From NCBI GenBank assembly GCA_013180625.2, contig SNVD02013143.1:1-64000 (forward strand): a stretch of DNA of 64,000 bases, in the 5' to 3' direction. The stretch is from Boswellia sacra. Lineage: Eukaryota > Streptophyta > Magnoliopsida > Sapindales > Burseraceae. This document shows, in pieces, positions 22,565 to 33,900 of the stretch (positions are counted from its first letter, which is position 1; each line of letters starts with the position of its first letter). The position numbers and the translations under genes are program-made. Below the pieces are notes generated by a model. The model did no database searches. It was not told where the DNA came from and worked only from the letters and a program-made list of their open reading frames with translations.

Positions 22565-23793
22565 TCATTCACATAACTGACAGATGCCTAAGGCTTTTCT
22601 TAAATTTTCAAATCTTGTTGTATCCAATGCCTTAGTGAACAAGTTAGCCAATTCTCTATCAGTGGAGATGTGTTTAATATGTATCACCTTAGACTCTACT
22701 AGTTCCCTTATAAAATGGTATCTTATGTCAATGTGTTTTGTCCTAGAATGTTGAACAGGATTTTTGAAAATATTTATAGCACTAGTATTATCACAAAACA
22801 CAGTTATATGCTCTTGTTCAATACCATAATCACTCAACATTTGCTTCATCCACAATAGTTGTGTGCAACAACTCCCTGCTGCTATGTATTCTGCTTCAGC
22901 AGTAGACAAAGAAATTAAATTCTGTTTTTTTACTGTGCTATGAAACCAAGTTAGTACCAAGATAAAAACAACCTCTCGAAGTGCTTTTCGGTCATCTGCA
23001 TTTCCTGCCCAATCAACATCACTGAATCCTGCAAGATAATTATTTGTATCTTTAGAAAACCATATTCCATAATCATATGTTCCGTGAACATACCTGATGA
23101 TTCTTTTAGTTGCTGCAAGATGTGATTCCTTTGGATTTGCTTGAAATCTTGCACAAAGTCCTACACTAAAGCACAAATCTAGTCTGCTTGCCGTGAGGTA
23201 TAGCAGGCTGCTAATAATACTTCTGTACAAACTTGCATCAACATCTTTTCCTGTATTGTCTTTTGAAAGTTTAAGGTTAGTACTGATAGGAGTTTTCATT
23301 GGTTTTGAATTCTCAAGCCCAAATATCTTTACAAGATTTTTGGCATATTTTGATTGAGATATGAATATCCCATCATTCATTTGCTTGACCTGTAATCCAA
23401 GAAAGAAATTTAATTCTCCTACCATGCTCATCTCAAACTTTTCCTGTATCAACTTAACAAACTCATTAGCTTTGCTTTTGTTAGTTGATCCGAAAACAAT
23501 ATCATCAACATATATTTGTGCAACAATAAGATAGTTAGATGCATGTTTGATAAACAAAGTCTTATCATTGCCACCTCTTTTATAACCTTTGTTGATCAAA
23601 AGTTTATCAACCTTTCATACCAAGCTCTAGGAGCTTGTTTTAAACCATACAAAGCTTTGTGCAATTTGTACACAAAATCAGGATGTTTAAGATATTTAAA
23701 TCCTTTAGGCTGTTCAACAAAGATTTCTTCATTGAGATAGCGATTTAAAAATGCCGTTTTAACATCCATTTGGTACAATTTGAAATCAAGCAA
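22565..23793 (-). pseudogene. Copia reverse transcriptase and RNase H, frameshifted
   Basis: The segment 23793-23596 carries the RT start (QMDVKTAFLNRYLNEEIF...LYGLKQAPRAWYERL). The frame then shifts at about 23597, and 23599-22565 carries the catalytic YVDDIVFGS motif, the LYLTASRLDLCFSV segment, and RNase H with LISLSTAEAEYIAA and TKHIDIRYHFIREL. The RNase H first acidic segment reads SDVDWAG where the family usually has SDADWAG. More N-terminal RT and linker sequence extends to about 24510 but is broken by stops. Confidence 0.92.
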
Positions 23794-24602
23794 ACAAGCA
23801 ATTGCAAGTAGTAATCTGATTGACTCAAGTCTAGCTAATGGTGCAAAGGTCTCATCAAAGTCTATGCCTTCAACTTGCGTGTAACCTTGTGCAACTAGCC
23901 TAGCTTTATTTCTTACTACTTGACCACTTTCATCAGTTTTATTTTTGAATATCTATTTAGTTCCAATGACATTTGTATTTTCTGGCCTAGGAACTAATTC
24001 CTATACTTCATTCCTTTAAACTGATTAAGTTCAACTTGCATAGCTTGAATCCACACCTCTTCTTTTAAAGCTTCTTTCACATTTTTTTATTCAACTAAAA
24101 AAACATAACATGCAAACCTTACCTGATTTCTTACCTTGCTCCAAGTTTTCATCATGCCATCTAGTGTTCCAATAATAGAACTTGTTGGATGTGCCTTCTG
24201 AATCCATGTAGGTGGATCTTTTCTATCATCATCATTCCGAATTGAATTTTCTGTTCAAATTTGAGTTGTCAGATGTTACTGTTACATCGGGTGTAACAGC
24301 TGCTATTTCCTCTTTCATAACAACATCTTCCATTTTGTTGCTATCTGAATCTGATTTTTCTGTGTCTTTTGTGAAGTTGGTTATGCTTTCCTCTTGTGAG
24401 TACTTTGCATAATCATCAAGATCATTAAATACTATATTTGTAGATTCCATGACTGCCTCAGTTCTTAGATTATAAACTCGAAATGCTTTGCTATTTTGAG
24501 CATATCCCACGAAGACTCCTTCATCACTTCTCGGGTCTAATTTTCCTAACAGCTCTCTGTCATTTAAGATGTAATACCTACATCCAAAAACATGAAAATA
24601 TT

Positions 24603-25250
24603 TTAAATTTGGTTTTCTACTTTCAAAATTTCATAAGGTGTCTGGTTAGTGCTAGGTCTAAGAAAAACTCTATTTGAAATATAACAAGCAGTGCTTATAG
24701 CTTCAGCCCATAGCCTCTTGGTCAATTTTTTGCTATTGAGCATCATTCTAGCCATCTCTTGAAGAGTTATATTCTTCCTTTCCAGAATGCCATTCTGTTC
24801 AGGGGTTTTGGGAGCTAAAAATTCATGATCAATGCCATGATATTTGCAGAAGTTAGTATTGCTAACATTCTCAAATTTCTTGCCATGATCACTTCTTATT
24901 CTCACAATCCTGCCAATGTTCCTGTTTTGCTCATTTTTAAGCTTAACACAAAGATTCCTGAAAGCTTCAAAAGTGTCATATTTTTCTTTAATGAAATCAA
25001 CCCAAGTATATCTAGAAAAATCATCCATACAAACAAATATGTATCTCTTACCTGTAATGCTTTCAATTTGCATAGGACCCATAAGATCCATGTGAAGCAA
25101 ATCAAGTATTTTGGATGTGCTAAGATGTGGATTTGATTTGTGTGAACTTCTAATTTGTTTTCCTATTTGACATGGTCCACAAATTCCATTAAATTTATCA
25201 TCAAGTTTAGGAACTCTTTTTACAGCACCTAACTTAGTTAATTTAACCAA
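24603..25250 (-). pseudogene. Copia integrase core
   Basis: The end of the zinc-binding region (ICGPCQIGKQIRSSH) is followed by the catalytic core with three acidic positions visible: Asp in LLHMDLMGPM, Asp in IRSDHGKKFEN and Glu in PEQNGILERKN. The catalytic triad is therefore preserved although the reading frame is cut off on both sides. Confidence 0.92.
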
Positions 25251-25268
25251 GTCTTTGTAATTTAAGTG

Positions 25269-25655
25269 TCATAATTTTTGATGCCACAATTCTAAATCAG
25301 AAATCCTAGCATGAAATACACTCTTTACTAAATAACAATTATTCGAAGATCTATTACCTTCTAGAATGCATTTACCACAATTATCTAAAACCATGCATTT
25401 GTTTTGTGTGAAATTAACAATATACTTGTCATCACAAATCTGACTAATACTGATAAGATTAACTTTCAAACCTTCAACCAGCAAGACATTTTGAAAATTG
25501 GGGAGGCCTTTGGCATTCAAAGTGCCTTTACCAATGATCTTACTCTTTGCTCCATCTCCATAGGTGACATTACCATCCCTGCATGCTTTAAAATCTGTTA
25601 AAAACTGTTTATTTCTAGTTATGTGCCTAGAACAACCACTGTCAAAATACCACAA
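25269..25655 (-). pseudogene. Copia protease end and GAG-pre-integrase domain
   Basis: It opens with WYFDSGCSRHITR, the aspartic protease active-site segment (Asp-Ser-Gly), and continues through the GAG-pre-integrase domain to DLELWHQKL, where the zinc-binding His of the integrase is expected. A stop then separates it from the integrase core. A zinc-finger-like segment CGKNGHIRPRC lies just upstream near 25800. Confidence 0.88.
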
Positions 25656-25815
25656 ATCGTTAGATGATTGGTTAAGAGTAGTAAGAGCAACATAACATAC
25701 TGTCTTGTCTTTTTTAACCCACTGCTGTTGTGGTTTTGGTAACAGTTTGAACTATTTTGATCTCTTCTGCAAAAGATTCAACAGTTTAAAGCATCTAGGC
25801 CTAATATGTCCATTT

Positions 25816-27372
25816 TTACCACAAAAATATTGGTATGAATTTCTTTACCTTTTCAGAAGGGGATTTAAAAGAACTCGGTGGAGAGACAAATGTCTTACTG
25901 CTTTTGAAATCAGGGCTTGACTTTAAGGAGTTAAGATCCGAATTCTTACCTGATGTTGAAGCCTTAAAAAAACCAGTTGTTGATAAAGATGCAACATTAC
26001 CTTCTGTGTACCCCAATCCATATTTGTTGGAGTTGTCTCTCATAAGACTCAGGACCTGATCAAGTTTGACTACCCTAATTTTGAGTTGATTAACACACCT
26101 CTTGCTTTCAACCAGTTCTGTTGTGATTTTCTCAATATGCCCTGTTTTGTCTGTCAAAACAGTCTCCAATACTGAGATCTATTTTTCAGCATAGGATTTT
26201 TCACATTCCAGCACTTCAATCTTCTTCTTCAGGGTTTTAATTTCTTCTTTCTGACTCAGCCATTCACCATAGAGTGCGTTGTATGTCTCTTGCAACTCTT
26301 TATAGTATTCTGGTCTATCTTCTTCATCAGAATGATCAACATTGGTTCTGTAATTTTCTGTTATGTCAGACATAACAGCTTTCCCTGTATCAGCTGTAGA
26401 TGCAGTAGATGCAACAAAGTTGCTCATACAATCTTGATCTTCTGACTCCGATTCTGATTCATCACTCCAGGTTGCTGTCAGTCCTTTATTTTTCTTCTTG
26501 AGATTAGCACATTCAGATTAAATATGCCCATAACGAGAACATTCATAACATTGAATCTGCCCTTTCTTTTCATGTTGTTTTGACTTCTTCTTGTCATTCT
26601 CTTTGCTGAACTTTCTGAATTTTTCTTCGCTTGAGTTTGATGTCTTTCCTTGATTCTTTTTCCTGAAATTCCTTTTCATAAACTTGACATAATTTCTTGT
26701 TAGAAAAGCAATCTATTTAGAATCAGTTTCATCAAGCTCATCACTACTTTCATTATCAGATTTTTCAGTTTTCACATTGAATGCAATACTTTTACCTTTT
26801 TGCTTCCTAGTACTCTGGTTAATTTCAAAGTTTTGGAGAATGCCTATCAGTTCATCAACCCTTATTTCATAAGTGTTTTTAACTTCCTCAATAGCTGAAA
26901 TTTTAGGTTGAAATTTATCTGGAACAGATCTAATTATCTTGCTAACGATTTCTGCATCAGTGAAAGTTTTGCCAAGCGTGCATGTTGAATTTGTAATGTG
27001 ACATATCTTAGAGTAAAACTCAGAAATTGACTCATCCTTATGCATCATCAGATTTTCAAATTGAGAATTTAATCTCATCAAGTTAGTTCTTTTAACAGAT
27101 GCAGTAAGTTCATGTTTTACCTCAAGTATGTCCCATGCTTCCTTGGCTACTTTGCACCTTGAAATGTGTCTTAAGTTGTTTAAGTCTACTGCAGAAAAGA
27201 TTGCGTTAAGAGCTTTTGAATTCCAGTTGGAACGTGGATATTCTTCATTAGTCCATTCATCCTCAGGTTTGGGTTCGGAATCACCAAAAGCATTCAACTT
27301 TGTTGACGGTGTCCATTCTTTAAGCACACTAGTCCATGCCCTATCATCAAGAGATTTGATATACATCATCAT
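25816..27372 (-). pseudogene. Copia gag (UBN2-type), broken into three parts
   Basis: The largest part (27372-26713) shows the gag fold of SIRE-like elements (KEAWDILEVKHELTASVKR, LMRLNSQFENLMM, SVPDKFQPKISAIEEV). Downstream, near 26570-26520, a CCHC zinc knuckle (CYECSRYGHI-stop-SEC) carries a stop where its usual residue should be. The frames at 26427-26179 and 26169-25816 are Lys/Glu-rich coiled coils. All three belong to one ancestral gag. Confidence 0.88.
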
Positions 27373-27515
27373 TCTTACCTTCCAATATGAGTAATTGCTA
27401 TCATCAAGAATAGGCGGTTGTGTTCTGGATCCCTATTGCGAATAAACTCCATTCTTCCAGATCAGCCTGATCATTTTCTTCACTTGTTTATCAGTGAACC
27501 TGCTCTGATATCAAT

Positions 27516-28744
27516 TGAGAGTTCTAGAAGTATGCAGTTATATAAAATAAAACAGTAAACTATACAGTAAAATTGGCACAGGAGGATTTTTACATGGTTC
27601 GGTTATAAAACCTACATCTACGGATAGTTATAGAGCTGCAATTCACTAAGCTCTTGTTTGTACAATTTTTAGGGCCTTTTATAGTGCTGACTCACCTCAC
27701 ACACTGACCTAATCTTTGTAAAACAAAATCTTCGCAAAGATCTTAAACTCTAGTAATACTGCCCACTCTCTGTCACAGATAACTTAACAACACACTGTTA
27801 AGTTATGCATAACTAATGACGTCTGGCATTGAATTACATAAAAACTTAACCTACAAGTTATCCCAAGTGTCTACTAACTCACACAGACTCAATCAATAAC
27901 TCATGTACGATTTCTACCACTCATACATGAATCAAAAGATTCAAAGAATCAAATCAATAAAGACATCCCTTTGTGCGTTGATGCTCTCTTCTTTAATTGT
28001 TGGAATGTCAAGACATAGACTTTCACGACACACCCAATTAATCAGCCAACTTTGCCGACTTCTTGCTTCTCCAGTTATGAAACTATAACATGGTATATAG
28101 TGAGAGGCCTGGACGAAATCTTCTAGAAATCCTGTAAAAGATCTAAATCAAAATCATATTAGGATTATGAGAAATAAAATAGGAAGTGATATAATTAAAC
28201 TCCTAAGAAATTAGGATAAATAAATATCCTCCTATTCTAATTAGAATACTAGATACTATATCCTAATCTAAAAAGATATTTATTATAAATCAAATACTTC
28301 TTAAAATATAATTCTAGAAACAGTAAAATAATAACATTCTTGTTTTATTACAAGTTGATCAAAATATCACATGTGCGTGACACATGCATAAAAAATCTCG
28401 TCACCAACATTCTCGGTACAAGTGCTTGACATACACCACTCGACACTCGACACTTGAAACTCGACACTCAACAAGTTTGACACAACAGACTCGACATGCG
28501 ACACAATCGCGACACTCGACAAAAGTTCGACACTCGACAAAATCTCGACACTAGACGAAATCGAAACTTGATAAAAGCTCGACACTAGACGAAATCGAAA
28601 CTTAACAAAATCTCGACACTAGACAAAATCGAAACTCGACAAAATCTCAACGCTAGACGAAATCGAAACTCGACAAAATCTTGACAACCACGCTTGACAC
28701 CAATAATCTCGACATAATCAACTCGACACATCTCGACACCAATA
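27516..28744 (-). repeat. 5' LTR of the copia element, 1,229 bp
   Basis: The - strand copy begins TATTGGTGTCGAG at 28744 (terminal TG mutated to TA) and ends CTCTCA at 27516. It has the same CTCGACACT minisatellite (about 28438-28740) as the other LTR, with a slightly different number of units. Confidence 0.93.
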
Positions 28745-28749
28745 GTTGT

Positions 28750-29010
28750 CATATCATGTCACCTTCCTCTCTTGGATAGAACAACTACTTTGGTTCTTCT
28801 CATACCACTAGAATATTTAATCTCTTTAATGTTCTATGGTGTTTCCATATTTTGGGAGTGCAGCTTAACAATTGTAATGGAGTCCACAATTTTATCTTTA
28901 TAAGAAAATGTGTTTTATCTTTAATAATCCCATTAGTTATACAAGAATATTTAGTTAATTTTAACAATTTCCCCAGCCACCCCCACCATCCCCAACACAC
29001 CCCCCCCCCA

Positions 29011-29047
<37 letters not shown>

Positions 29048-29827
29048 GAGACACACTATATATATATACATATATATAGACACACACACTATACGGTAAA
29101 TTTGTTTAATATAAAAAAAGAAAAGAAAAGAAAGAAACTGCTTTGAATAAAATACTAAAGAAATGAAAAATTATCAATTTTTTTATAAAATAGATTTTTC
29201 TTGAGAAAAAAATAAAAGAACGAAAGAAAAGCAAGCTTCGTGCTCTCAGTAATTGTTAATTTCTCCCACTTTACTTTCACTCTACAAGGCTAGACTTTGA
29301 TTTTAAAAAGAATATAGAGATTATTAATGTAAAAAGTTTGAGAAAGGGCTCATGCATGTAGAAAAATAATTCTAATGAGCTAACTTGGGGTTCTTGATAT
29401 TTGAGTATTCTCTTAGTAGTTATTCCTCTATCAGTAACTACTCTTGCAAACTTATCATGCAACTTGCTTAATGTATAATGATTAAATTTAAAAAATTGAT
29501 AACAATTATTAAGGTTGATGATATGACCAATCATATAATACTATTATATGAGTTTTTATATGTTAGTTTGTAAGAATAATTTGTACGTGTAACACTATTC
29601 TTTATGTAGCACTAAACAAATATAGGATTCAAGGGCTGATCAACAACAAAGGCTTTTATGGTGTAACGTAGAAAGTTGGTGAAGGATCAAGCAGAAAAAT
29701 CCTTGGACATAGAAAATAACAAGAAGATGAAAATTTTAGAGTGATAAATTCTCTTAATGGGCTTTAAAAAAAAGACTCATCTTCCTTAAGTTTTTATATT
29801 TGCTCACAATTTTTGTCCTTCTAACAT
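28750..29827. other. Gene-free DNA with C-run, CA and TA microsatellites
   Basis: A C-run, then (CA)n at about 29010-29039, then short (TA)n tracts to about 29090. No gene is supported. Open frames over the microsatellite are repeat artefacts. Confidence 0.7.
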
Positions 29828-29830
29828 TGA

Positions 29831-30953
29831 GGGGCCGTTTGGTATGAGTGTTTATTTTGATTGGAATGGGATTCAGATTGCTGGAAAAGTGATCATAGGA
29901 ATCTGATATCCAGGAAACTAATATTACTGTGTTTGGTTATCCATAGGAATCTTATCTTTGTAATCATATTGCTGTGTTTGGGTACACATGGGAATGAAAT
30001 GTGTTAATTTTATTTAATATGATAATAAATTTTATAATTAAAATTTTTTCAATAAACAAAAGTGTTAATTTTATTTAATATGATAATAAATTTTATAATT
30101 AAAATTTTTTCAATAAATAAAGGTGTTAATTTTATATAATATGTTACTAAATTTTATAATTAATTTTTTCAATAAATAAATGTATTAAATTTATTTAACA
30201 GGTTAATAATTATATATATTATTATAAATGTTATATTATAAATAAATAAATAATTTTTTTTCTCATTTTCTCGGTTGAGAAAAAGTGGTCCGGTCAAACT
30301 TTCTTTTTTCCTTTTTTTTTGCTTTCCTTTCTCTCTTCTTTTTCTCCCTCTCCCTTTGTTTTCTCCATACTCAGCACCTACAACACTCATCACAGCCATG
30401 GCAGCCACCGCTCACAGCCACTATAGCCCATAAATTCAACAACCCAAAATTCCAAACAAAGCAGCATTCGACCTTCCATCACAAGCGTCGCCACCGTTGC
30501 CATCCAACCACACGCGCACCACCACCACAAGAAAGCCGCTCGCACACCAACGTCACAAGAAGTCGATGCCTTCACCACAACCAGCACCGCTAAGAAGCCA
30601 AACGCTGCACACACCACCGCCTCAGACTAAGAAGCTGAAAGCCAAAAGAGAGACGGGTACCGGATTGAGAGAGGAGATTGAGAGACGAGAGATGAGAGGA
30701 GAGACGAGTGAAGGGAGGGAGAAGAGAGAGAAAGGGGGGTTGTGGTGTGTTTTGCGGGATGGGGTGGGATTATGATTCCCTGGAATTTGAAATCCAAGTT
30801 ATGGACGGGATTGAGATTACCCTCTACAGACGGTAATATGAAGTCGGTGGGAAAATGACATACCAGGGGTTACAACAGTAATAAACATACCAAACACTGG
30901 AATGTATTCAGATTCCCATTCCTAACTTTCCCACCCCCATACTAAACGGCCCC
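29831..30953. mobile_element. PIF/Harbinger-like non-autonomous element, 1.1 kb
   Basis: Inverted ends GGGGCCGTTTGGTATG and CATACTAAACGGCCCC (one mismatch) are flanked by the 3-bp direct repeat TGA (29828-29830 and 30954-30956). GG(G)CC...TTTGG ends and a 3-bp duplication fit PIF/Harbinger, although the usual target is TAA/TTA. It contains no transposase. Its purine-rich right half gives open frames of His/Thr/Arg or Glu/Gly composition without any domain. Confidence 0.72.
30001..30182. repeat. Tandem ~61-bp repeat inside the Harbinger-like element
   Basis: The unit GTGTTAATTTTATTTAATAT... occurs about three times (starting near 30001, 30062 and 30123) with a degenerate fourth start. The first two copies are almost identical. 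Confidence 0.85.
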
Positions 30954-30956
30954 TGA

Positions 30957-33900
30957 GAGATATATAAGGCCTATTCAGTTGGTAGATGGAGTGCAAATAC
31001 TTAGCTCAAATATCCTGGTGACTCAAAATGGTGACCCAAGTACAACGTATAGCTGCTCTTAAAATTGAGCTGAAATCCTTTGAATCGAATTTTAATGCAA
31101 GAGCCTATTTTTGTTGCTCAATTTTAATTACTATCAAGATATTGTTTAATTTGGATCCCAATATTCCTCTAAAATCGCAAGATGCTGAATTCATCAACTC
31201 ACACTTTTAAGCTTGTCGGGGTAGGCCTTGATATTATTAGACCTAAAAATCCAAAACCCGTTTTACTAGTTTAAGAGAGATCACCAAAACACGTTTTACT
31301 AGCTTCTAATCATCGTTAGATTTTTCTTTCTGAACGTTCATGAAGGATTGCATGCACATATTTATGCAGGCATCTGTTGCTAATTATGACTAACGTACAA
31401 GTAAAATTTGTGTGTTTCACAACTCCTAGATTGAATATTAACAGGGTGTGTTGGGTCATTTTGCTTGATTTGTGAAATTGGGATTAATTGCTCCATGCCA
31501 TTGAAGTAAAAAAAAAAAAAAGGAAAAAGAAAAAATTATCTTAGTACATGCACGTCAAGCCTTCTACAGTTTGGCCATTTACAGAGGCAACTAAATAAAC
31601 CAAGAGTGTCCAAATCCAGCACAATCCAAAGCAGGAAATGACCATGAAAGAGTTTAGAGAAACTGAATAATATTGTTTTGTGTATTTTCATTAGCTTGTG
31701 TATGGTCTTTATATACACAACTACAGCAATCAAATCCCTGATTTTAGTCCTATAATTGTGGACAAATCAAAGGAATAAAATCAAATCAAATCCTTGATTT
31801 CAGTCCTATAATTGTGGACAAATCAAAGGAATAAAATCAGAATTTAATACAATGGAATCATACATATACAGAAAATCAATCCCAGATTTTTAGTCTTTGA
31901 TTGCTTCCCAAGATTGCTCTCTATTAAATACAATATTAATTTTTCGGTCCAAAGGCAAAAATAAGTTATTTGGTGAAGACTTGACGCATATTTAGGTTAG
32001 TGAAGAAACTAGAGATATCGAATGTGAGATATAGATAATGATATTAAGATCCTATTTGGGATTTTTGTAGAAATTCTAAAAGTTGATTCTTAGATATTTA
32101 AAGTTATTAAGGTATTCATAAATGTTTTCAAAATAATTCTCCAAGAATTAATTTTTATATTGAATTTCAAAAATAGGTAGGTTGTAGCTTTTAAAGGCTG
32201 ATTTTGGAATTTTTTTTTAAATTGATCAAATACTAAAATTATCCTTCTAAAGAATTACGAACCAAAAAAGAAAAATACCTTGGATATTAAAGTTTTAAAA
32301 TGAATAACTTATCTAGTTAAACAAAATACAAAGTCTATGAAACAGTTCACTCTTTGGGCCATTTACAAGAAGCCCAAGCCCAACAGTCCACACTTTTATT
32401 TCAATCTAGCCCACACATACAAGCCTAGCTCCTTAGCATAATTATATAAAAACACAAAAAAAAAAAAACAGAAATGGAATTATAGAGAAGAGAAAGGAAG
32501 AGCCGAGAGAAAGAGGGAGAAAGCTAAAGAGAAAAGGCTATAGGGCTAGTTGAAGGGGAGAAATCATAATTTTTAGAGACAGAAGATAGAGAGAGAAGGA
32601 AGATCAAGATGAAATTGGAAGCCTCATCCAAGATATTTCATCATTCTCTTGATGTTTATTGTTGGTTTTGTTGAAATTTTAAGGTTTAAGATGCTGAAAT
32701 GAAACCTTGGGTTCTTAAACAATAGATGTTACAAAATTTTTTTGCAACTGATTGGTTTTGAATTTGATTATCAAGTTTGCATACTTAAAATAGACTCAAG
32801 GGTTGGATTAAAATTGGTTTCACTGAAAAATGTTGAGTGTATAATTTTATATGAATTTTTGAAATTGACTCTATAATTTTGGAAATTTAGTTTTTCTGTA
32901 GGAGATCGGTTTCAAAAAAATTATTTGAGGTACTTATAGATCTTATAAAATTGTGAGAATTGGGATAGTTGTTTGCATTGATGTCTATTTTGAATATGGA
33001 AAGTTTTGTGATTTTATGATTTTACCATGAATTGTTATGTATTTTTTAATCGAGAGAGGTCATTTCTGGAAATGGTTCGACAGAATTGCTGTATCAGAAA
33101 ACATAAATTGTTTGAAGTTCCTATTGAGTTTAGAATGCTACGAGACTTTATATGGCGTTAGATATGCATGTCTGTATGTCGCATGTAAAATTTGAGATCA
33201 TTTGGAAGATTATATTATTTACAAAAAATAAGGGAAACCAACATGCTTTGTTTTAAAAGTCTGATAATGGAGTTAATTTATTGCCATTGATTTGACTAAG
33301 ATAGAGGTTGTTTAAGAGAAATCTTAAGCCTTTAAAGTTGATTATAGTTTCTTTTGTGATGATTAAGACAAGAAGAATTTCAATTGAAGTTGAAATGAGA
33401 TGATGAGCTAGTTGGATTTATTGCTTGGATATACAACAAAGCTCAAGTTTGTGCCTCAAGACTTGTGAGTTGAAAAACATTTTCTTTTATGGGTAGTAAT
33501 GAGTTTTAAATACTATTTTTATAGATACGTTAGAAAGATTTAAAGAGATTAGAAAACTTATTTTTCAGATAAACTAAGAAACATATTTGGTGATGCTTAT
33601 TTAGAAATTCGTGGAAATGTTTTATTTAGAATATCTTAGCAAACTTAGAAGTATTCAACTAGTTTCCTATAGTATTTCTTGAAGAAATATAAAGCATTAT
33701 TTGCTACACTCAGCTTTCAATTATTACGATGTTTCAAAGCTAGTTTTCAAAATAGTTATAGACAAGAGTTTTAGTTTTAAAAATAGTTCTAAAAAAAAAA
33801 GATAGAGCATTACAGTCAAAAGGGTATATTTTACAAATTTTAGAGAAACTGCTAAAGCATGATCTTGAAAGTTTTCATAGCAAATTGATTTCATAGATTT

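Larger units (their letters stand above)
17314..28744 (-). mobile_element. Ty1/copia retrotransposon, SIRE/Maximus type, 11.4 kb, decayed
   Basis: Two LTRs (17314-19609 and 27516-28744) are flanked by a perfect 5-bp target-site duplication GTTGT (17309-17313 and 28745-28749). On the - strand the order is LTR, primer-binding site, gag, protease, integrase, RT/RNase H, an extra env-like region, polypurine tract, LTR, which is the copia order plus the third gene typical of the SIRE lineage. The primer site reads TGATATCAGAGCAGG on the - strand next to 27516, close to the copia consensus complementary to initiator tRNA-Met. The polypurine tract AAAAAGGGGAGAT lies next to 19609. Several stops and frameshifts make it non-autonomous today. 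The left LTR holds a later hAT insertion. Confidence 0.95.

Noticed and set aside
28800..29087. Open frames across the CA/TA microsatellites
   Set aside because: Pure simple-sequence artefact (Cys-Val and Thr-His runs).
30285..30775. His/Thr/Arg-rich and Glu/Arg-rich open frames
   Set aside because: They lie within the non-autonomous Harbinger-like element, overlap on both strands and have no domain.
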